Shown piece by piece: positions 60,882-64,000 of a stretch of 64,000 nt of DNA. The DNA lies in assembly GCF_006738645.1 (NCBI RefSeq), contig NZ_AP019700.1, positions 3,950,001 to 4,014,000 on the forward strand. Direction: 5' to 3'. A model generated the notes under the pieces. The model did not search any database and was not told where the DNA came from. It worked only from the letters and a program-made list of their open reading frames with translations. Position numbers and translations under genes: made by a program. The first letter of the stretch is position 1. Every line of letters begins with the position of its first letter. Source of the DNA: Stella humosa (GTDB lineage Bacteria > Pseudomonadota > Alphaproteobacteria > ATCC43930 > Allostellaceae).

Positions 60882-61388
60882 CTACCCTGCAAGCGCGGCC
60901 AGCGCCGCCGTGCCCAGCACATGCTCGCGCACGCCATACTCGCGCGCGCCGATGCCGGCATAGAAGGCGTGGGCACCGGCGTTCTTCTCGTTCGACGACC
61001 ACCACATGAAGGTCCGGCTGCGGCGCCGGGCGGCCCGGGCCACGGCGACCAGCAACGCACGGGCGACGCCGCGTCGGCGCGCCCGCGCCAGCACGAAGAT
61101 GTCCATGAGGTAGATGCCGCGCTCGCAATAGACGCTGCTGTAGGCGTCATTGTCGAAGCTGTAGCCGACCGGGCGGCCGTCGATCTCGGCCAGCCAGGCG
61201 CGGAACTCCGGCCGGCTGCCGAAGCCGTCGGCCAGTAGTCGCTCGGCGGTGATATGGCGGGTGGGGTCACCCTCGTGCCGGCTGAGCGCCCGGCTGAAGC
61301 GCACCAGGGTCGGCACGTCGGCGGCCACCGCGCGGCGGACCGCGATCGTGCCCTTCCCCGTTCCCGTCCCCGGTGCGCCGGTGGTCAC
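60882..61388 (-). CDS. GNAT N-acetyltransferase
   Basis: 168 residues from GTG overlapping the dehydratase stop (GTGA). IAVRRAVAADVPTLVRFSRAL opens the fold; YLMDIFVLARARRRGVARALLVAVAR is the acetyl-CoA loop (RRRGVA); SSNEKNAGAHAFYAGIGA is the C-terminal part. Its coupling to a PLP dehydratase suggests a small amino-acid-like target, which is inference. Confidence 0.85.
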   Translation of the reverse strand: MTTGAPGTGTGKGTIAVRRAVAADVPTLVRFSRALSRHEGDPTRHITAERLLADGFGSRPEFRAWLAEIDGRPVGYSFDNDAYSSVYCERGIYLMDIFVLARARRRGVARALLVAVARAARRRSRTFMWWSSNEKNAGAHAFYAGIGAREYGVREHVLGTAALAALAG

Positions 61389-62377
61389 GCCGGCTTGCTC
61401 ATGGCCAGCAGCTTCTGCACCATCGCCTCGGTCAGGTTGCCGCCGGTGACGACCGCCACCGTCTTCTTCGACTGGTCGACCTTGCCGGCGAGGTAGCCGG
61501 CCGCGGCCACCACGCCCGCCGGCTCGCCCATCACCTTGGCGCCGAACAGCAGGGCGCGGAAGGCGTCCGCGATCGCCTGCTCGGGGATCAGCACCACGTC
61601 GTCCATGTATTTCTGCAGGTGGCGGAAGGGGAACTCGCCCGGGCGCACGGCCGAGAGGCCGTCGGCCATGCTGTCCCAATGATCGATCAGGGTGGGCTCG
61701 CCCTTCTGGCGCGAGACGTAATAGGCGTTGGCCCGCTCCGGCTGGACGCCGATCACCTTGATGTCGGGGCGCAGCAGCTTGATGGCCGTCGCCGTGCCGG
61801 CCGCCATGCCGCCCGAGGAAACCGGCACCAGCACCTGCTCGACGTCCGGCATGTCCTCGACGATCTCCAGCCCGATGCCGGCATGGCCGAGCGAGACCGG
61901 GCGATCCTCCCAGGTGTCGATCGCGGTCATACCGCGCTCCTTCGCCACCCGCTCGACGGTCGCCTGGCGCTGCGAGGCATCGGTGCCCGAGAAATAGACC
62001 TCGGCCCCGTGCGCCCGGGTGGCGGCCACCTTGTACGGGCTGGTGTGGTCCAGCATGACGACCACGACCGGCACCTGCATGATGCGGCCGGCCAGCGCGA
62101 AGCCCTGGGCGAAGTTGCCGGACGAGGTCATGACCACACCCCGGGCGCGTGCCTCCGGCGACAGCGCGTTCATGACGGCGAACGCCGCGCGCGGCTTGTA
62201 GGCGCAGGTGACCTGGTGCGTCTCCAGCTTCAGGAACAGGCGCTCGGCACCGATGGCCAGCGGCTCGCCCGCGAAGGGCACGATCGGCGTGCGGCGGATG
62301 ATCGACGGCATGGCCGCGCGCGTGGCGCGGATCTCGTCCAGCGTGATCAGCGGACGAGCGGTGGCGGAATCGGGCAT
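61385..62377 (-). CDS. Threonine/serine dehydratase-like PLP enzyme (fold type II)
   Basis: 330 residues. The PLP Lys is Lys61 in CAYKPRAAF, a variant of the usual SFKxRGA. The phosphate-binding loop is TSSGNFAQG in place of SxGNHAQG. The other PLP site is VPVSSGGMAAGTA, again unlike the usual GGGG. Such substitutions occur in threo-3-hydroxyaspartate, serine racemase and related ammonia-lyases, so threonine deaminase activity is not assured. It lacks the C-terminal ACT domain. Start 62377 (MPDSATARP) fits homologues. Confidence 0.85.
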   Translation of the reverse strand: MPDSATARPLITLDEIRATRAAMPSIIRRTPIVPFAGEPLAIGAERLFLKLETHQVTCAYKPRAAFAVMNALSPEARARGVVMTSSGNFAQGFALAGRIMQVPVVVVMLDHTSPYKVAATRAHGAEVYFSGTDASQRQATVERVAKERGMTAIDTWEDRPVSLGHAGIGLEIVEDMPDVEQVLVPVSSGGMAAGTATAIKLLRPDIKVIGVQPERANAYYVSRQKGEPTLIDHWDSMADGLSAVRPGEFPFRHLQKYMDDVVLIPEQAIADAFRALLFGAKVMGEPAGVVAAAGYLAGKVDQSKKTVAVVTGGNLTEAMVQKLLAMSKPA

Positions 62378-62465
62378 CGTCGGGGGCTCCAGCGGGCGGG
62401 GATGGGGATGGCTGGCCAGGACGCTAGCATGGGGTGGGCCCCGCGTTCTATTCTCTGCCCCACCC

Positions 62466-63188
62466 ATGGCACCTTCCCGCACCATCCTCATCACCGGCGC
62501 CAGCCGCGGCATCGGGCTGGCCGCCGCCCATCATTTCGCGGCAGCCGGCCACCAGGTCATCGGCGTCGCCCGGTCCGCCGTGCCCGCGGGCTTCCCGGGC
62601 CGCTTCCACAGCCTTGACCTGGCCGCCGACGACTTCGCCGAGAAGATCGCGGCGGTGACAGCCGCGACGCCGGTCGACGTGCTGATCAACAATGCCGGGG
62701 CTGGCCGGATGGCCCATCTCGGCACGGTGAAGCTGGAGGATTTCGACGCCATCGTGCGCCTGAACCTGACGGCGACCCTGCTGGCGACGCGCGCCTGCCT
62801 GCCGCACATGCGCGCCCAGGGTTGGGGCCGCGTCGTCAACGTCGCCAGCCGGGCGGCACTGGGCAAGGACGGGCGTACCGTCTATGGCGCGACCAAGGCC
62901 GGGCTCTTCGGCTTCACCCGCACCTGGGCACTGGAACTGGCGGCCGAAGGGGTGACGGTCAATTGCGTCGCCCCCGGCCCGATCGAGACCGAGATGTTCC
63001 GCGAGCACAACCAGCCGGGCAGCCCAACCGCGCAGACCGTCATCGGCGCCATCCCCGTGAAGCGGATGGGCCAGCCCGAAGAGGTCGTCTCGGCGCTGGC
63101 CTTCTTCGCGGGCGAGCATGCCGGCTTCACCACCGGCCAGGTGCTCTATGTCTGCGGCGGCCTGACCGTGGCGCGCGACCCGATCTGA
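62466..63188 (+). CDS. SDR family oxidoreductase
   Basis: 240 residues. GASRGIG is at 11-17, NNAG at 75-78, and the active site Tyr140 and Lys144 are in YGATK. The C-terminus VLYVCGGLTVARD fits FabG-like members. Arg after strand 2 (GVARSAVP) points to NADPH. It lies divergent from the dehydratase gene, 88 bases apart, and ends before a strong hairpin. Confidence 0.9.
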   Translation: MAPSRTILITGASRGIGLAAAHHFAAAGHQVIGVARSAVPAGFPGRFHSLDLAADDFAEKIAAVTAATPVDVLINNAGAGRMAHLGTVKLEDFDAIVRLNLTATLLATRACLPHMRAQGWGRVVNVASRAALGKDGRTVYGATKAGLFGFTRTWALELAAEGVTVNCVAPGPIETEMFREHNQPGSPTAQTVIGAIPVKRMGQPEEVVSALAFFAGEHAGFTTGQVLYVCGGLTVARDPI

Positions 63189-63290
63189 CCGCCGCGTCTC
63201 GTTGGGGCAGCGCACGCCGTTCGCCGCTGCCAAGTCGCCGGCGGGCCTATGCCCGGGATGCTGCACCATCGCCCCATTCTCCGGTTGCCC

Positions 63291-63316
63291 TGGCCGGGTG
63301 GACTGCCACCCGGCCA
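63291..63316. terminator. GC-rich hairpin between convergent SDR and beta-lactamase-like genes
   Basis: TGGCCGGGTGG and CCACCCGGCCA form a perfect 11-base stem with an ACTG loop. It lies in the 176-base gap between two convergent genes and lacks a T-run on both sides; it could end both transcripts. Confidence 0.6.
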
Positions 63317-63364
63317 AGTCATTGATCGCAGCGACAAAACCGGATGACGGGCGGCCGGGCTCCC

Positions 63365-64000
63365 CTAGTCCGCCGCAGCAGAGCGTGGCGCCTCAGACAC
63401 CGCAGCGATGGCGGCCGCCCCCACTCCGTCGAGCGCCTTCAGATCAAGTGTATGGTCGGTTTCGTTGGCGACCGCGATCACCAAGCCCTGCCGGCGCAGC
63501 ATGATCACCTTCTGGTCGGACGCCCCCGACGCCCACACCGCATCCACCGGCAGGCTCGGGAACTGGCCGTCGAGGTTGGTGCGGAAGCAGCCGGCATAGT
63601 GGTTGCCGAAATGGGTGGAGGTCAGGGCATAGTCGGCCCAGCCCTCCGGCAGCAGGCGCTCCCCGTTCCACACGCCGTCCTGGATGTAGAGCAGCCCGAA
63701 GCGGGCATAGTCGCGCAGGCAAGCGAAGCCCGAGCCCGACGCCACGAAGTTCCCCACCCGGTCGGCCGAATGCTGGTAGCTGGCCATGCCGATGCGGTCG
63801 GCCAGCAGGCCATAGACCGTCTCGTGATAGGGCAGCCCGCGGGCCTCGATGCGGTCGCGGATGATCGAACCCAGGACGTTCAGGCCGGTATTGATGTAGC
63901 GATAGACGGCACCCGGGCGGGTGGCGACGATCGCCCGCTGGGCGGTGTCGAACGCGTCCTCGCCGTCATAGTAGACGAAGCTGTTCTCGAAGATGACCGA
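63365..64000 (-). CDS. Class C beta-lactamase-like serine hydrolase (C-terminal part)
   Basis: About 211 residues, with the start beyond the right edge. YRYINTGLNVLGSII holds the Tyr-x-Asn of class C enzymes/DD-peptidases; GLLADRIG followed by MASYQHSADR and CLRDYARFGLLYIQDGVWNGERLLPEGWAD are the family's usual downstream segments. The last strand ASDQKVIMLRRQGLVIAV replaces the KTG triad. The SxxK motif is in the missing part. It is probably a periplasmic or cytosolic esterase or peptidase, not a resistance enzyme. Confidence 0.8.
   Translation of the reverse strand, partial: SVIFENSFVYYDGEDAFDTAQRAIVATRPGAVYRYINTGLNVLGSIIRDRIEARGLPYHETVYGLLADRIGMASYQHSADRVGNFVASGSGFACLRDYARFGLLYIQDGVWNGERLLPEGWADYALTSTHFGNHYAGCFRTNLDGQFPSLPVDAVWASGASDQKVIMLRRQGLVIAVANETDHTLDLKALDGVGAAAIAAVSEAPRSAAAD

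Noticed and set aside
1-64000. CRISPR arrays, tRNA or rRNA genes, transposases, integrases
   Set aside because: No regular spaced repeats, cloverleaf-like elements or recognisable recombinase motifs were seen on either strand by eye; low-scoring ones could have been missed.

Overview
The window is GC-rich, densely coded bacterial DNA with many genes overlapping by 1-4 bases (ATGA or GTGA) and frequent GTG or TTG starts. The family mix, including a NepR-like protein, an ECF sigma/anti-sigma pair, many solute importers and CoA or amide catabolism, points to an Alphaproteobacterium, probably Rhodospirillales-like. Genus is not assignable by eye. No rRNA, tRNA, CRISPR array, insertion sequence or origin was recognised.

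Layout. 1-122: start of an aldehyde dehydrogenase. 221-1509: ECF sigma factor with its anti-sigma factor, divergent from a secreted DUF4394 protein (1653-2441). 2549-2779: orphan NepR-like protein. 2801-9648: five-gene operon of PhoD-like phosphatase, permuted papain-like protein, cholesterol-oxidase-type GMC oxidoreductase, alpha/beta hydrolase with an apparent Cys nucleophile, and a nitroreductase-like unknown. 9799-11102: CorA-type transporter with a coupled small membrane protein and a possible leader peptide. 11229-17160: amidohydrolase, DUF2157/GDYXXLXY membrane pair, MlrC-type M81 peptidase, MFS transporter. 17183-20346: GTPase cluster (YaaW-like/GTPase/DUF697 fusion, membrane protein, membrane-anchored GTPase). 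20384-24278: APH-like kinase, FAD amine oxidase, type II haloacid dehalogenase, GNAT.

24320-27912: nitrile module (amidase, PrpB-like lyase, nitrile hydratase alpha and beta), followed by a lower-GC island (27913-29150) with tandem hairpins, a possible small RNA, a protein-gene remnant and a winged-helix-like hypothetical protein. 29153-39537: a long minus-strand gene string (formyl-THF cyclo-ligase, ZIP transporter, GNAT, alpha/beta hydrolase, GntR/FCD regulator, SDR, epimerase, HyuB, HyuA, crotonase). It is divergent from CaiB-LivJHMGF (39622-45396), with a palindrome suited to a GntR/FCD regulator between them. Together these look like one regulon: import of an amino-acid-like or organic acid, CoA activation, and ring or amide processing.

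45483-47957: MFS transporter with a structured leader, class II aldolase, cold-shock protein. 48164-57423: ribose/AI-2-type sugar ABC importer whose last gene overlaps a YhaO/YhaN (SbcDC-like) nuclease/ATPase pair. 57446-64000: quinone oxidoreductase, DUF1499 protein behind an EcfG-like promoter, AraC/GyrI-like regulator, two SDRs, GNAT plus threonine-dehydratase-like enzyme, and the C-terminal part of a class C beta-lactamase-like hydrolase.

The best candidates for undescribed biology are the GMC/hydrolase operon, the YaaW-GTPase cluster, the HyuAB-CaiB-Liv regulon with its operator, and the small features around CorA.
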